Shown: positions 41,481-51,342 of the stretch, in pieces
How positions within the stretch are numbered: position 1 is the first letter of the stretch
Layout of the letters: each line of letters begins with the position of its first letter
NCBI GenBank assembly: GCA_013911065.1
Contig: JACERV010000006.1
Span: 1 to 64,000, forward strand
Length of the DNA: 64,000 nucleotides
Source: Ruminococcus sp.
Lineage (GTDB): Bacteria; Bacillota; Clostridia; Lachnospirales; Lachnospiraceae
Direction: 5' to 3'
Position numbers and translations under genes: made by a program
Notes under the pieces: generated by a model
Seen by the model: the letters and a program-made list of their open reading frames with translations, nothing else
Databases searched by the model: none
What the model was told of the DNA's origin: nothing

Positions 41481-43322
41481 CTATATTTGTGAACTCATCT
41501 TGTAGTCATGACTTCTTCTGCCAGTATACTCCTTCGAATACAGGAAACAGGCAATCTCCCGCTCTTCAAAAGAATAGGTCTCCAGTCTCTGGGTATGACA
41601 GCATTCCATAGCATATCCACATCTGGGGGCAAAGGGACAGCCTGTATCAGAGGCAAGTTCTCCTCTTAACTCCTCCACTTTCCACATTCCCCTCCGCTTT
41701 CTGGCAATCCTGGGGTCTGGTGTCAAAATTGCTGACAAAAGAGTTTTTGTGTACGGGTGCCAGGGGTCTTCATAAATGCTCCGTGTATTCCCGACCTCTA
41801 CCATACGGCCTCCATACATGACACCCATTCTGTGGCTGATTCTTTTTACAACGCTTAAATCATGGGAAATAAATAAGGTGGAAATCTGACGTTCCCTCTG
41901 TATTTGTTCCAGAATCTCCAGTATCTGTTCCTGTGTGGAAATATCCAGAGCAGATACCGGCTCATCACACACAATCAGCTCCGGCTCCAGTATCAGTGCC
42001 CTTGCAATTCCAATACGCTGGCGCTGTCCCCCGGAGAATGCACGGGGATACTTCCCCCCATCTTTTAAGGAAAGGCCAACCATCTCTAATAGTTCTCCTA
42101 TTTTTTGATTTCGTTCCTCCAGGGACAATTTCGTATTTATAAGAAGCGGTTCCTCTAATGTCTCTTGAATTGTCATCCTGGGGTTTAAGGATGCATACGG
42201 GTCTTGAAATACCATCTGAATCTGCCGGTCCATCTGCACAAGAGGCTTTCCTTTAAACTGAATACCGCCTCCCGTAAGCTGGTGCATTCCGGTAATCATT
42301 CCAGCCAGTGTGGTTTTGCCGCATCCGCTTTCTCCAACTAATCCAAAAGTTTCCCCTTTATAGATGTGGAAGGAAACATCCTCAACCGCTGACTTGTCTC
42401 CCTTTAAATTCCATCTGCTTTTAACCAGATACTGCTTTGAGGCATGTTCTACTGAAAGCAGCGGTTCCCGGTATTCCTCCTTATCAGACGGTTCCTGCAG
42501 GTGGGATGCCTTGTCAATAAGTTCTTTTGTATACTTTTGCCGGGGTTCCCAGAAAATCTCTTCTGTAGTGCCTTCTTCTATGATTTTTCCGTTCTGCATC
42601 ACAATTACCCGGCTGCATATAGATGCAATAACACCCAAGTCATGGCTTACAAACAAAACGGAAGTTCCCGTTTCTTTGGAAATTCTCTTTAGAAGCTGAA
42701 GAATCTGCCCCTGTACTGTAACATCCAAAGCAGTCGTCGGCTCATCTGCAATTAATAGTTTCGGCTGGCAGGCAAGGGCAATTGCAATTGCCACTCTCTG
42801 CCGCATCCCCCCCGACAGCTCAAAAGGATACTGGGTCAGCCGCCTGGCGGGCTGCCGGATTCCTACCATATCTAAAAGCTCCAGTGCCCTCTCTTTTGCT
42901 TTATTCCGGCTGCATGTCCTATTATGGACACGGATGACTTCCGTAATCTGCCTGCCAATTTTTACCGTGGGATTGAGATAGGTCAGAGGATCCTGAAATA
43001 CCATGGAAATATGTTTTCCGCGGATTTTTTCCATTCTCTTTTCATAAGCTTTCTGTTCTTGCCTGCCGGATTTTGTGTTACAGGGGGGTGTGATATCTTC
43101 CTGTTCAAGGATCAGCTTCCGGCATCTAATTTCAGCCCGCTCAGGAAGAAGCCCTAAAATGGCCTGCATAGCGGTACTCTTTCCAGAACCAGATTCACCC
43201 ACAATCCCAACGATTTCCCCTGGCTCCACCGTAAATGTGACACCCCTTACAGTTTCTCCTTTGGCATGTCTGTCATGAAATTGTACACTCAAATCCTGTA
43301 CACACAATACACTCATTCTCAA
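41481..43322 (-). CDS. ABC importer ATPase, fused DppD-DppF type
   Basis: A 613-residue protein with two complete ABC ATPase domains. Domain 1 (about 1-275) has GESGSGKST, LSGGMRQRVAIAIAL and LLIADEPTTALD. Domain 2 (about 290-580) has GESGCGKTT, FSGGQRQRIGIARAL and LIVCDEPVSALD. A C-terminal oligopeptide-transporter extension with cysteines (GCPFAPRCGYAMECC) follows. Usually these are two separate genes. It energises the permeases encoded just upstream. Confidence 0.93.
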   Translation of the reverse strand: MRMSVLCVQDLSVQFHDRHAKGETVRGVTFTVEPGEIVGIVGESGSGKSTAMQAILGLLPERAEIRCRKLILEQEDITPPCNTKSGRQEQKAYEKRMEKIRGKHISMVFQDPLTYLNPTVKIGRQITEVIRVHNRTCSRNKAKERALELLDMVGIRQPARRLTQYPFELSGGMRQRVAIAIALACQPKLLIADEPTTALDVTVQGQILQLLKRISKETGTSVLFVSHDLGVIASICSRVIVMQNGKIIEEGTTEEIFWEPRQKYTKELIDKASHLQEPSDKEEYREPLLSVEHASKQYLVKSRWNLKGDKSAVEDVSFHIYKGETFGLVGESGCGKTTLAGMITGMHQLTGGGIQFKGKPLVQMDRQIQMVFQDPYASLNPRMTIQETLEEPLLINTKLSLEERNQKIGELLEMVGLSLKDGGKYPRAFSGGQRQRIGIARALILEPELIVCDEPVSALDISTQEQILEILEQIQRERQISTLFISHDLSVVKRISHRMGVMYGGRMVEVGNTRSIYEDPWHPYTKTLLSAILTPDPRIARKRRGMWKVEELRGELASDTGCPFAPRCGYAMECCHTQRLETYSFEEREIACFLYSKEYTGRRSHDYKMSSQI

Positions 43323-43333
43323 TTCCCTTTCAT

Positions 43334-43432
43334 GCTTATGCTACTTAGGCTTGGTCCTTTCAAGCCTTAGTAGCAAAGTACATCCTGTGGACTTAGGTGA
43401 GGTACTTTCACACCTTAGTCACATGGATGTTT
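43334..43432 (+). repeat. dispersed double-hairpin element, full copy 3
   Basis: Hairpin 1 is gctacttaggcttg / caagccttagtagc (one mismatch) and hairpin 2 is catcctgtggacttaggtg / cacaccttagtcacatggatg. It lies between the permease stop (43439) and the ATPase start (43322) of the ABC importer. Confidence 0.9.
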
Positions 43433-43438
43433 CATTAA

Positions 43439-44248
43439 TTAAAGGCCTGCTTTACGTTCCAGTCCCGCTCCTATCAGGTTCATGGACAAAATCAGAGTAC
43501 AAAGGACTAAAACAGGATACAGCATTTGGGTGGGGTAAACCAGCATCTGGCTCCTGGACTCCTGAATCAAAGTCCCCAGGCTGGCCGCTGGTGCAGATAT
43601 ACCTACGCCTACAAAGCTTAAAAATGCCTCTGTGAAAATGGCCTTTGGAACCAGGAAGGTCACATTTATGATGACAGGTCCTAATCCGTTAGGCAGGAGA
43701 TGCCGCCTTAATATTCTGCCTGGCGTGGCTCCTGCCATTCTTGCCGCAATACAAAACTCCTGATTTTTCAGCCGCATTACTTCCCCCCTTACAACCCGGG
43801 AAAGTTCAATCCAGCCTGAAATACAAATTCCCAAAAGAATACTTCCCACATTTGACCCCAGTACCAGCATAATCAAAATCACGTAAAGTAAAGAAGGGAT
43901 GGAATCTATGACGTCAGCAAGACGCATCAAAATGATATCAGCTTTTCCTCCTGCATATCCTGCAATACTTCCATATAAAATCCCCAATGCACCACATATC
44001 AGGGCACTTCCAATCCCTACAAGAAGGCTGATCCTGGTCCCATACCAGACTCTTACAAAAATATCTCTGCCAAATTTATCAGTGCCAAATATATGAAGAA
44101 ATGAAGAACTGGAATTCTGGATATTTACATCCTGGGCCTGATAAGAATAAGAGGAGAAAGCCGGCACCAAAACAGCCAGTAAAATCAACACTGCCAGCAA
44201 AATAGTGCCCATCATAAGCAAAAAATTTCCCCGATACAGCGCTTTCAT
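43439..44248 (-). CDS. ABC importer permease, DppC/NikC type
   Basis: A 269-residue inner-membrane permease with about six hydrophobic segments. The family signature GTDKFGRDIFVRVWYGTRISLLVG (split) is near 55-78 and the EAA loop AARMAGATPGRILRRHLLPNGLGPV near 170-195. The start at 44248 forms an ATGA overlap with the preceding permease. It pairs with the DppB-type permease. Confidence 0.93.
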   Translation of the reverse strand: MKALYRGNFLLMMGTILLAVLILLAVLVPAFSSYSYQAQDVNIQNSSSSFLHIFGTDKFGRDIFVRVWYGTRISLLVGIGSALICGALGILYGSIAGYAGGKADIILMRLADVIDSIPSLLYVILIMLVLGSNVGSILLGICISGWIELSRVVRGEVMRLKNQEFCIAARMAGATPGRILRRHLLPNGLGPVIINVTFLVPKAIFTEAFLSFVGVGISAPAASLGTLIQESRSQMLVYPTQMLYPVLVLCTLILSMNLIGAGLERKAGL

Positions 44249-45165
44249 CGAAGGGACCTCCTTATTCTGGGATCCAGCCATGCAGAGAGTAAGTCTGTGA
44301 AGAGATTGATTACAATAACTGTAATTCCCATAAACACAGTCAATCCCAATATCATCGTATAATCCCGGTTTCCAATGGAATTTACAAATTCACGTCCCAG
44401 ACCCGGAATGGTAAAGATACTTTCCACTACAAAACTCCCGGTTAAAAGAAAGGCAGCCGCCGGGCCAATATAATTCAGAACCGGGATCCATGCATTCTTT
44501 AAAATATGGGTTAAGGCGGTCTGCCGGAACCCAATCCCCTTTGCTCTTGCCATTGTCACATAATCCCGTTCCATTTCTACCCGAAAGGTATTCTGTACCA
44601 GCCTTGCAATCACCGCAGACGGATAAACTGCCAGTGAAATAACAGGAAGTATATAGCTTTGCGGACTTGTCAGCCCGGCAATAGGAAAGAGCTTTAGCCT
44701 GACTCCGAAGAAAAGCATCAGAAGCAGCCCGACTACAAAGTTGGGAATCCCTGTCCCCAGCATAGTTCCAAGAAAAATGCCGCCTTTCACAATGAGCCTT
44801 TTAGAAGAAGCCTGCCAGATGCCAAATACCGTACCGAAGAATGCAGCCGTCAGAATTGCAAGCCCTCCTAATGATGCTGTAATGGGCCATGTACGGGCGA
44901 TTACCTCTGTTACAGTCACTTCCGGCTTTTTAAATGAAACACCCAGATTTCCATGCAAAAGATTCTTAAGATAAGTCTGGTACTGTTCCGTCACCGGCTT
45001 GTCCAACCCATACTCCCTTTCCATAGATCTTAAAATATCTTCTGACACGTTTCCATTCTGGAAAGGACTTCCCGGCATCATTCTAGTCAGGAAGAAAGCA
45101 ACTGTCACAAGCATAAAAAGAGAAAGAATGCTCATCCCTATTCGTTTTCCAATATACCCCTGCAT
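44245..45165 (-). CDS. ABC importer permease, DppB/NikB type
   Basis: A 306-residue permease. N-terminal membrane segment (GKRIGMSILSLFMLVTVAFFL), SFKKPEVTVTEVI and the EAA loop TMARAKGIGFRQTALTHILKNAWIPVL (split) near 195-220 mark the DppB family. GSFVVESIFTIPGLGREFVNSI is the conserved C-terminal segment. The start at 45165 follows AAGGAGGAGGG. It lies downstream of cobA-hemD, with a truncated repeat element in between. Confidence 0.93.
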   Translation of the reverse strand: MQGYIGKRIGMSILSLFMLVTVAFFLTRMMPGSPFQNGNVSEDILRSMEREYGLDKPVTEQYQTYLKNLLHGNLGVSFKKPEVTVTEVIARTWPITASLGGLAILTAAFFGTVFGIWQASSKRLIVKGGIFLGTMLGTGIPNFVVGLLLMLFFGVRLKLFPIAGLTSPQSYILPVISLAVYPSAVIARLVQNTFRVEMERDYVTMARAKGIGFRQTALTHILKNAWIPVLNYIGPAAAFLLTGSFVVESIFTIPGLGREFVNSIGNRDYTMILGLTVFMGITVIVINLFTDLLSAWLDPRIRRSLR

Positions 45166-45180
45166 CAGCCCTCCTCCTTT

Positions 45181-45205
45181 CACGCCTTAGTCACATGGAT
45201 GTTAC
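45181..45205 (+). repeat. dispersed element, 3' fragment
   Basis: cacgccttagtcacatggatgtt matches the last arm of the double-hairpin element exactly but the rest is absent. It spans the end of cobA-hemD and the gap before the DppB-type permease. It is a remnant of a full copy. Confidence 0.8.
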
Positions 45206-46734
45206 ATTTTCAATTCCTGCCCAAGCAGCTCAATCATACTGTCAATCGTGGCCTGTTTTGCAATCCGGACCTGCATACCATATTTTGCTGCTTCCTGCCC
45301 CGTCTGTTCTCCAATGCAAACTGCCAGAATATTTTTATAATCCTCAAGCTCCATTCCCTTCACAAATCCACGGACTGTAGATGCACTGGTAAATGTCACA
45401 GCATGAATTTCCCCAGCATGAAAAAGGCCGGATATCTGCTCACGTATGTGGCTGTGAGTTTTATAATGCGTATGATACAGAGGAATATCTTCTACCATAA
45501 TCCCTGCCTTTTCCAGAGGCGGAATCAATTCCTCCGAACCATCTGCCGCCCGGACAACGGTCACCTGGCTTTGGGGTGCGGCCGTATCTGCCAGCTCCTT
45601 CCCCAGGCTGCCGGCACAATAAACATTAGGAACCAGATCCGCATGGAATCCATAAGTATTCAACGCTCTTTCTGTAGCGGAACCGATGACTGCAAACTTC
45701 ACCTCTGCAGCCCTTCCAAGGATGTTTCTCATATCCATCTTTTGTCTCACCATCTGCTCAAAGAATACTTGAACACCAATGGGACTTGTGAATACCAGCC
45801 ATTCCTCCTCCGCCCGGTTTCCGAAATGAGCAAATACCTCCTCCAAAGCCGGATTTGGGGAAATGGCCTCTGTCACAATTGCCGGAAGTTCAATAACCTG
45901 GGCACCCAGACTTCTGAGCTTTTCTGCAAGCCGGGAGCTATTCTGTCTTGGCCGGGTAATCAGAATCTGCTTTCCTCCCAGGGGCCTGTCCTCCGCCCAG
46001 TGAAAGGCTTCTGCCAATGCACAGACCTCACCTACCAGAAGGATGGCAGGAGTCCCGATGTTGCTTTGCTTTGCTGCCCCGGGAAGCTGCGTTATGGTGG
46101 AGACTACACGGCGCTGGTTGGCTAATGTCCCCTTTTCCAGTACCGCCGCGGGAGTATCCTCATCCATACCTGCATCCAAAAGACCTTTCAAAATCTCCTC
46201 CATGGAAGAAATGCCCATCAGGAAAACCAGAGTGCCCCGGGTTTTTAGAAGAGAATCATAGTCTATTCTGCCAGCGCCGCCCTCCTTTGTATGCCCGGTA
46301 ATCACATGAAAGGAAGAAGCATAGTTTCTGTGAGTAATCGGGATTCCGGCATAGGCAGGTACCGCTGCAGCCGATGTGACTCCAGGGACAACTTCAAAGG
46401 GAATCTGATGCTTTACAAGAAGCTCCAATTCCTCTCCTCCCCGTCCGAAGATAAAGGGGTCTCCCCCTTTCAATCTGAGTACCGTCTTCCCTTTCTGCGC
46501 TTCCTCAAGTAAAATTTCATTAATTTCCTTCTGAGGAACAGAATGACTTCCGGAGCGTTTTCCCACATAAACCAATTCCTTATCATCCGAAATCTGGCTT
46601 AGTATCTCTGTACTGATTAAAGCATCATATACAATTACCTCTGCTTCCTCCATCAACTGTTTTGTCTTCACAGTCAGAAGCCCCGCGTCCCCTGGTCCCG
46701 CACCTGCCAGCCAGACCTTTCCTTTTCCTTCCAT
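45202..46734 (-). CDS. cobA-hemD: uroporphyrinogen-III methyltransferase / uroporphyrinogen-III synthase fusion
   Basis: A 510-residue bifunctional enzyme. The N-terminal SUMT domain (about 1-245) has VWLAGAGPGDAGLLTVKTKQLM, LRLKGGDPFIFGRGGEE and VVPGVTSAAAVPAYAGIPITHR (split). It makes precorrin-2 with SAM. The C-terminal HemD domain (about 250-510) has ILITRPRQNSSRLAEKLRSLG and FTSASTVRGFVKG. It acts between HemC, encoded upstream, and precorrin-2 dehydrogenase. GGAGG precedes the start. Confidence 0.95.
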   Translation of the reverse strand: MEGKGKVWLAGAGPGDAGLLTVKTKQLMEEAEVIVYDALISTEILSQISDDKELVYVGKRSGSHSVPQKEINEILLEEAQKGKTVLRLKGGDPFIFGRGGEELELLVKHQIPFEVVPGVTSAAAVPAYAGIPITHRNYASSFHVITGHTKEGGAGRIDYDSLLKTRGTLVFLMGISSMEEILKGLLDAGMDEDTPAAVLEKGTLANQRRVVSTITQLPGAAKQSNIGTPAILLVGEVCALAEAFHWAEDRPLGGKQILITRPRQNSSRLAEKLRSLGAQVIELPAIVTEAISPNPALEEVFAHFGNRAEEEWLVFTSPIGVQVFFEQMVRQKMDMRNILGRAAEVKFAVIGSATERALNTYGFHADLVPNVYCAGSLGKELADTAAPQSQVTVVRAADGSEELIPPLEKAGIMVEDIPLYHTHYKTHSHIREQISGLFHAGEIHAVTFTSASTVRGFVKGMELEDYKNILAVCIGEQTGQEAAKYGMQVRIAKQATIDSMIELLGQELKM

Positions 46735-46758
46735 CTCAGTCCTCCGTCTTAATTCTGA

Positions 46759-46800
46759 TGCTTACACTTGCTTTTTCTAACCTTAGTTACATAAATGGTA
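46759..46800 (+). repeat. dispersed element, degenerate short copy
   Basis: gcttacactt ... ccttagttacataaatgg matches the two ends of the double-hairpin element with changes and with the middle missing. It lies between hemC and cobA-hemD. Confidence 0.6.
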
Positions 46801-46805
46801 TCTAT

Positions 46806-47690
46806 TCAGAATTCTGAATGCTTCATTATTTCCGCTAACTCAGCTCCAAGCTGCCGGGCCTTTGGGACTTCTCCTATTCTTACAGCAGTCAGGTAAGTAT
46901 CATCCTCTTCCCGGTAATATAGGCCGGTAAGCTTCACTTCACCGCCTAAAACCCGAGCATGCGCAGCCACCGGAGAAGAACATCCGCCGTCCAGTGCGGC
47001 AACAAATTCCCGCTCTGCCAGTGCTTCTGTCTCACTTTTTTTGTCCTGCACATATTCCAGGTAACTATGGTTCTCTCCTTTTCTTCCCTGTACAGCCAGG
47101 ATTCCCTGCCCTGCCGCCGGAACCATTTCCTCCACTTCAAAGATGTGCCCTATTACTGACTCCATTTCCAGCCTCTTCAAACCTGCCGCCGCAAGAACCG
47201 TACCGTCATAACCTTCTTCCGTAAGCTTCCTTAACCTGGTTTGTACGTTTCCCCGGATCCCCCGGAACGTACAGGAAGGATAGAGCTTTTTCATTTGCAG
47301 CATCCGGCGCCTGCTTGAAGTACCAATCACCCCCCTGTCAGGAATCTCACACAATCCGGGACGGTAAATTAATGCATCCCGTGGATCTTCCCGCTCTGTA
47401 AAGGCAAGGATGGGAAGGTCCTCCGGAACTTCCATAGGCATATCCTTGAGACTGTGGACAGAAAGGTCAATCCGGCCCTCTATCAGTGCCTGATCCAGTT
47501 CTTTTACAAAAAGCCCCTTTCCGCCAATGAGTTCCAGGCTTTTATCCAGGATTTTATCTCCTGTGGTTTTCATAGTCACTAACTCCACCTGAATTTCCGG
47601 GTGATACTTCTGAATCCTCTTTTTCACTATTTCCGCCTGAATAACAGCCAGCCGGCTCTCCCGGCTTCCTATACGAATGACCGACTTCAT
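46806..47690 (-). CDS. hemC: porphobilinogen deaminase (hydroxymethylbilane synthase)
   Basis: Joins four porphobilinogen units to hydroxymethylbilane, 294 residues. The start motif is RIGSRESRLAVIQAEIV, with VHSLKDMPMEVPEDL near 85-99. The dipyrromethane-binding cysteine lies in ALDGGCSSPVAAHA (about 235-248). hemA, hemL and hemB are not in the window. GGAGAACGTGGATC precedes the start. Confidence 0.96.
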   Translation of the reverse strand: MKSVIRIGSRESRLAVIQAEIVKKRIQKYHPEIQVELVTMKTTGDKILDKSLELIGGKGLFVKELDQALIEGRIDLSVHSLKDMPMEVPEDLPILAFTEREDPRDALIYRPGLCEIPDRGVIGTSSRRRMLQMKKLYPSCTFRGIRGNVQTRLRKLTEEGYDGTVLAAAGLKRLEMESVIGHIFEVEEMVPAAGQGILAVQGRKGENHSYLEYVQDKKSETEALAEREFVAALDGGCSSPVAAHARVLGGEVKLTGLYYREEDDTYLTAVRIGEVPKARQLGAELAEIMKHSEF

Positions 47691-47709
47691 GATCCACGTT
47701 CTCCTTTCT

Positions 47710-47760
47710 GCTTATGCCACTTAGGTTTGGTTTTTTCAAGCCTTAGTCACATGGATGTTT
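47710..47760 (+). repeat. dispersed element, internally deleted copy
   Basis: It starts as gcttatgccacttaggtttgg and jumps from the first-hairpin arm caagccttag directly into tcacatggatgttt of the second hairpin. The join is at the shared word GCCTTAG, as expected for recombination between the two hairpin arms. It lies between cbiP and hemC. Confidence 0.85.
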
Positions 47761-49264
47761 CCTTATCCAAGATGGTATATATCGCTTTCATATCCAGGTT
47801 TTCCCGGATAACCTCTGCCAATTTATCATACTGATCCTCTTTGTATGCCGACAAGTTCACCGCTCTGACAGCATCAGGCTTCAGCCCTTTTTGTTTCAAT
47901 AGAACTCTGGTAAAAGCCTCCGCCGCTTCAGGGCGGTCAAACACTCCATGTACATAGCATCCACAGACATTTTCTTTTGCTGCTCCGTCTAATTTGCAGC
48001 CTTCTCCCTGCATGCCCTCTTTTAAAGTAAGAATATGCCTGCCTTCTCCCGTAAAACTGGTCGCCCCCATATGGATTTCATAACCTTCTATTTCCACCTG
48101 GTTAAAGCAGCTTAGAATCCCACTCATATTTTGAAAGCTTCCTGTCACTCTGGTTCTGGTCTTCTGTGGCTCAAACACGGTGCGCACCGGCAGGAGCCCC
48201 ATACCTTTAACAGCACCTTTACGCTCCACCCCATCCGGGTCTATGATTTCTTCCCCCAGCATCTGATACCCTCCGCAGATACCGAAGACCAGTTTTCCTG
48301 CCCCGCTGTGCCGGATGATTTTCGCTTCCAGACCACTCTGCCGCATCCAGAGCAAATCTTCCATCGTATTCTTGCTGCCCGGTACAATCACTGCATCCGG
48401 GTTCCCAAATTCTTTCAGTGAGGACACATAGCGTAAAGTAACCCCTTCCATACACTCTAAGGCCATAAAGTCTGTAAAATTACTGATACGGGGAGTTCGA
48501 ATTACCACAATATCCAGAATCCCTTTCGTTTCTTTTTTATCAAACCGTCCGCTCAGACTGTCCTCATCTTCAATGTCTAAATAAAAATAAGGTATAACAC
48601 CAGTTACAGGAACATGTATTTTTTCCTCCAGCATTTCCAGCCCCGGACGCAGAATCTCCTTATCACCGCGGAATTTGTTGATAATCACGCCCTTGATTCG
48701 TTCCCGCTCCTTTTCCTCCAAAAGCATCATAGTCCCTACAATCTGGGCAAATACACCACCCCTGTCAATATCCCCTACAAGAAGGACGGGGGCATCTACA
48801 AGCCCGGCAAGTCCCATGTTGACAATGTCGTCTTTCTTTAAATTGATTTCAGCCGGACTGCCGGCCCCTTCGATGACTATAATATCGTATTCTTCTTCCA
48901 GCTTGTGATATGCTTTCAGGATTGCCGGTATATAGTCCTTTTTATGCCTGTAATACTGGGCGGCGGACATCACACCCGTCACTTCTCCATTTACAATGAC
49001 CTGGGAGCCGGTGTCATTGGTTGGTTTTAAAAGAATCGGATTCATGGCTACACAAGGTTTGGTTTTTGCAGCCTCAGCCTGCATCACCTGGGCCCTTCCC
49101 ATTTCCAGTCCTTCCTCTGTGATGAAGGAATTAAGTGCCATATTCTGGGATTTAAAAGGCGCAACCCGAAAACCATCCTGTCGGAAAACCCTGCACAGTC
49201 CTCCTGTTAGTATGCTCTTTCCTGCATTGGACATCGTCCCCTGTATCATGATTACCTTAGCCAT
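47747..49264 (-). CDS. cbiP: adenosylcobyric acid synthase
   Basis: Glutamine-dependent amidation of four side chains (b, d, e, g) of adenosylcobyrinate a,c-diamide. It has 505 residues. The N-terminal P-loop-like start is [20 protein letters not shown] and the central [15 protein letters not shown] is typical. The C-terminal class I amidotransferase has [13 protein letters not shown] (Cys nucleophile) and a terminal HGVFD histidine. Also called cobQ. It overlaps the upstream cobD by 8 bases. The last bases overlap the end of a repeat copy. Confidence 0.96.
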   Translation of the reverse strand: MAKVIMIQGTMSNAGKSILTGGLCRVFRQDGFRVAPFKSQNMALNSFITEEGLEMGRAQVMQAEAAKTKPCVAMNPILLKPTNDTGSQVIVNGEVTGVMSAAQYYRHKKDYIPAILKAYHKLEEEYDIIVIEGAGSPAEINLKKDDIVNMGLAGLVDAPVLLVGDIDRGGVFAQIVGTMMLLEEKERERIKGVIINKFRGDKEILRPGLEMLEEKIHVPVTGVIPYFYLDIEDEDSLSGRFDKKETKGILDIVVIRTPRISNFTDFMALECMEGVTLRYVSSLKEFGNPDAVIVPGSKNTMEDLLWMRQSGLEAKIIRHSGAGKLVFGICGGYQMLGEEIIDPDGVERKGAVKGMGLLPVRTVFEPQKTRTRVTGSFQNMSGILSCFNQVEIEGYEIHMGATSFTGEGRHILTLKEGMQGEGCKLDGAAKENVCGCYVHGVFDRPEAAEAFTRVLLKQKGLKPDAVRAVNLSAYKEDQYDKLAEVIRENLDMKAIYTILDKETSM

Positions 49265-50297
49265 GTATAATCTCCTCCAATGCCTGCACCAGCAGACAGT
49301 TTTCTTCCCGCCTTTTCACTGCTACCCGGTAAAAACCTTTTTCCAGCCCCTCATAATTACTGCAATCCCGTATCAGGATCTTCCTTTGCTTCAGCAATGT
49401 AAATAAATCATAACTACTTTTCAAAAGCATATAATTAGCTGAGGACGGAAAATACCTAACTCCTATTCTTCCAAGTTCTTTCTCCAAAATTTTCCGTTCC
49501 TCAATAACAAAAGTGACTGTTTTCTTCATTCTTTCCGCTTCGTCCAGTGCAGCAATACCTGCAGCCTGTGCCGGAGCAGAAACACTCCATGGCTGCCTTA
49601 CCTTCTCCATCTTACTAATCAATGTCTGATCCGCAGTAATCCCATATCCCAGCCGAAGTCCCGGCATCGCATGCATCTTTGTAAAAGCCCGAAGGAGGAA
49701 TAAGTGAGGGTATGTCCAGATTTCTGTGTGGGACAAGACATCTCCTGTGTCTTCCAAGAACTCATAAAAACATTCATCCAGTACCATGCGGATTCCCTGT
49801 TTCTCACATATTTCCGCTATTTTGCAGAGCAGGGATCTCTCAATCAGATTCCCTGTGGGGTTGTCCGGGGAACAAAGGAAAATCATATCTATATCCTCTG
49901 TCAGCATCTCCAGATAGTCCTCATCCAACTGAAAGTTCTTTTCCTCCTTCAAATAGTGGTAACAGACTTCACATCCCCCCGCCTCAAGAGCCTGTGCGTA
50001 CTCCAGAAAGGAAGGCGCTGTCAGCAGTGCTTTTCTTGGCTTTTCTGAAAAAACGAGAGAAAATATCAAATCTGCGGCGCCATTTCCAAATACAAGCGTG
50101 TTCTGGGGAACCTGAAGGGCTGATTCCAGAGCCTGTCTCAATTTTCTGCACCGGCTGTCGGGATAAGCCCCTATTGTTTTCACCGCCTGGTATGCCGCCT
50201 CTATCACAGACGGGCTTGGCCCAAAAGGATTCACATTTATGGAAAAGTCAATCATTCCTTCATAAGTGTAAATATCTCCGCCATGTACATAATCCAT
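49257..50297 (-). CDS. cobD: L-threonine-O-3-phosphate decarboxylase
   Basis: A PLP enzyme making aminopropanol phosphate for the corrin side arm, 346 residues, aminotransferase fold I. Motifs are [14 protein letters not shown] near 18-31, [12 protein letters not shown] near 143-154 and the PLP-lysine segment [18 protein letters not shown] near 210-227. The enterobacterial name CobD is used here, not the aerobic-pathway cobC. Its partner CbiB is encoded just upstream. Confidence 0.93.
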   Translation of the reverse strand: MDYVHGGDIYTYEGMIDFSINVNPFGPSPSVIEAAYQAVKTIGAYPDSRCRKLRQALESALQVPQNTLVFGNGAADLIFSLVFSEKPRKALLTAPSFLEYAQALEAGGCEVCYHYLKEEKNFQLDEDYLEMLTEDIDMIFLCSPDNPTGNLIERSLLCKIAEICEKQGIRMVLDECFYEFLEDTGDVLSHTEIWTYPHLFLLRAFTKMHAMPGLRLGYGITADQTLISKMEKVRQPWSVSAPAQAAGIAALDEAERMKKTVTFVIEERKILEKELGRIGVRYFPSSANYMLLKSSYDLFTLLKQRKILIRDCSNYEGLEKGFYRVAVKRREENCLLVQALEEIIHG

Positions 50298-50309
50298 TGT
50301 ATTCCTCCT

Positions 50310-50358
50310 GCTTATACTACTTAATGAGGTTCTTTCAAACTTAGCAGCACGGTTGTTT
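50310..50358 (+). repeat. dispersed element, internally deleted copy of the 23438 type
   Basis: gcttatactacttaatgag then gttctttc..aacttagcagcacggttgtttc joins the first arm and the last arm of the variant seen at 23438-23532. It lies between cbiB and cobD. Confidence 0.8.
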
Positions 50359-50364
50359 CCTCAC

Positions 50365-51342
50365 CTATATTATCTGCTGTATGGCTGCCATAATCAGCAG
50401 CTTTGCCACTCCAAAAGAAAGAAAGGATAAAATTGCAGTCCCATACAGCAGTCTGCCCGCCCTGACAATATCTTCTGCCTCCACGGGACGGAGAGCATCT
50501 CCAATATATTTCTTTTGATATAGTTTTCCAAAGTAAAATGCATCCCCTGCCAGTTGTATTCCCAATGCTCCTGCACATACGGCTTCGATCTGTGCAGAGT
50601 TGGGGCTTGCATGGTTTCTTCTGTCTCTCCGGTAAATAGACCAGGCATTTTTGCCGTTCATTCCCAACAGATAAGCTGCCCCAATCATCAATACAGCAGC
50701 AATCCTGGAGGGAATATAATTCAGGATATCATCCAGTTTTGCAGCCGCTCTTCCCAGATACAGATATTTTTCATCCTTGTAGCCAATCATAGAATCCATG
50801 GTATTCACTGCTTTGTAAAAAAAGCCAAGGGGAGCGCCGCCAATCATCATGAAAAGCAAGGGGGCGGTCACACCATCGGAAGTGTTTTCCGCCACGGTCT
50901 CTACCGCAGCTTTAATCACACCTGTTTCATCCAAAGGCTCCGTATCTCTCCCTACAATCATGGACACTGCTTTTTTTGCTCCCGGTAAATCACCCTTTTG
51001 TATTTCTGAATAAACCTTCCGGCTTTCCTGTTTTAGGGATTTTACTGCCAAAAGCTGATAACACCAAAAACTTTCCAGCCCAAACCGAAGAACCGGATGA
51101 ATACGTCCTGCGGCGTACAGCAGAACGCAGGGAATACCAAAGGAAAGGACAAGAACAAGGAAACAGATGACTCCACCTGCCGTCAAAAGTTTTCCCGGAT
51201 TCCCCCTGCATATTCTCCGGGCCTGCTTTTCGAAAAAGGCAATCCATCTGCCAATGAGCCTCACCGGATGATAAAGCCATGCCGGATCTCCGAATAAAAA
51301 GTCCAATATAAATCCTGTCCCACAAGCCATTAGTGACATCAT
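50365..51342 (-). CDS. cbiB: adenosylcobinamide-phosphate synthase
   Basis: A membrane enzyme joining aminopropanol phosphate to cobyric acid, 325 residues, several hydrophobic segments. Family motifs are DFLFGDPAWLYHPVRLIGRWI (split) near the N-terminus, ETVAENTSDGVTAPLLFMMIGG near 150-172 and MDSMIGYKDEKYLYLGRAAAKLDD (split) near 182-205. The start overlaps the cobC stop (ATGA); the next codon is also ATG. Confidence 0.95.
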   Translation of the reverse strand: MMSLMACGTGFILDFLFGDPAWLYHPVRLIGRWIAFFEKQARRICRGNPGKLLTAGGVICFLVLVLSFGIPCVLLYAAGRIHPVLRFGLESFWCYQLLAVKSLKQESRKVYSEIQKGDLPGAKKAVSMIVGRDTEPLDETGVIKAAVETVAENTSDGVTAPLLFMMIGGAPLGFFYKAVNTMDSMIGYKDEKYLYLGRAAAKLDDILNYIPSRIAAVLMIGAAYLLGMNGKNAWSIYRRDRRNHASPNSAQIEAVCAGALGIQLAGDAFYFGKLYQKKYIGDALRPVEAEDIVRAGRLLYGTAILSFLSFGVAKLLIMAAIQQII

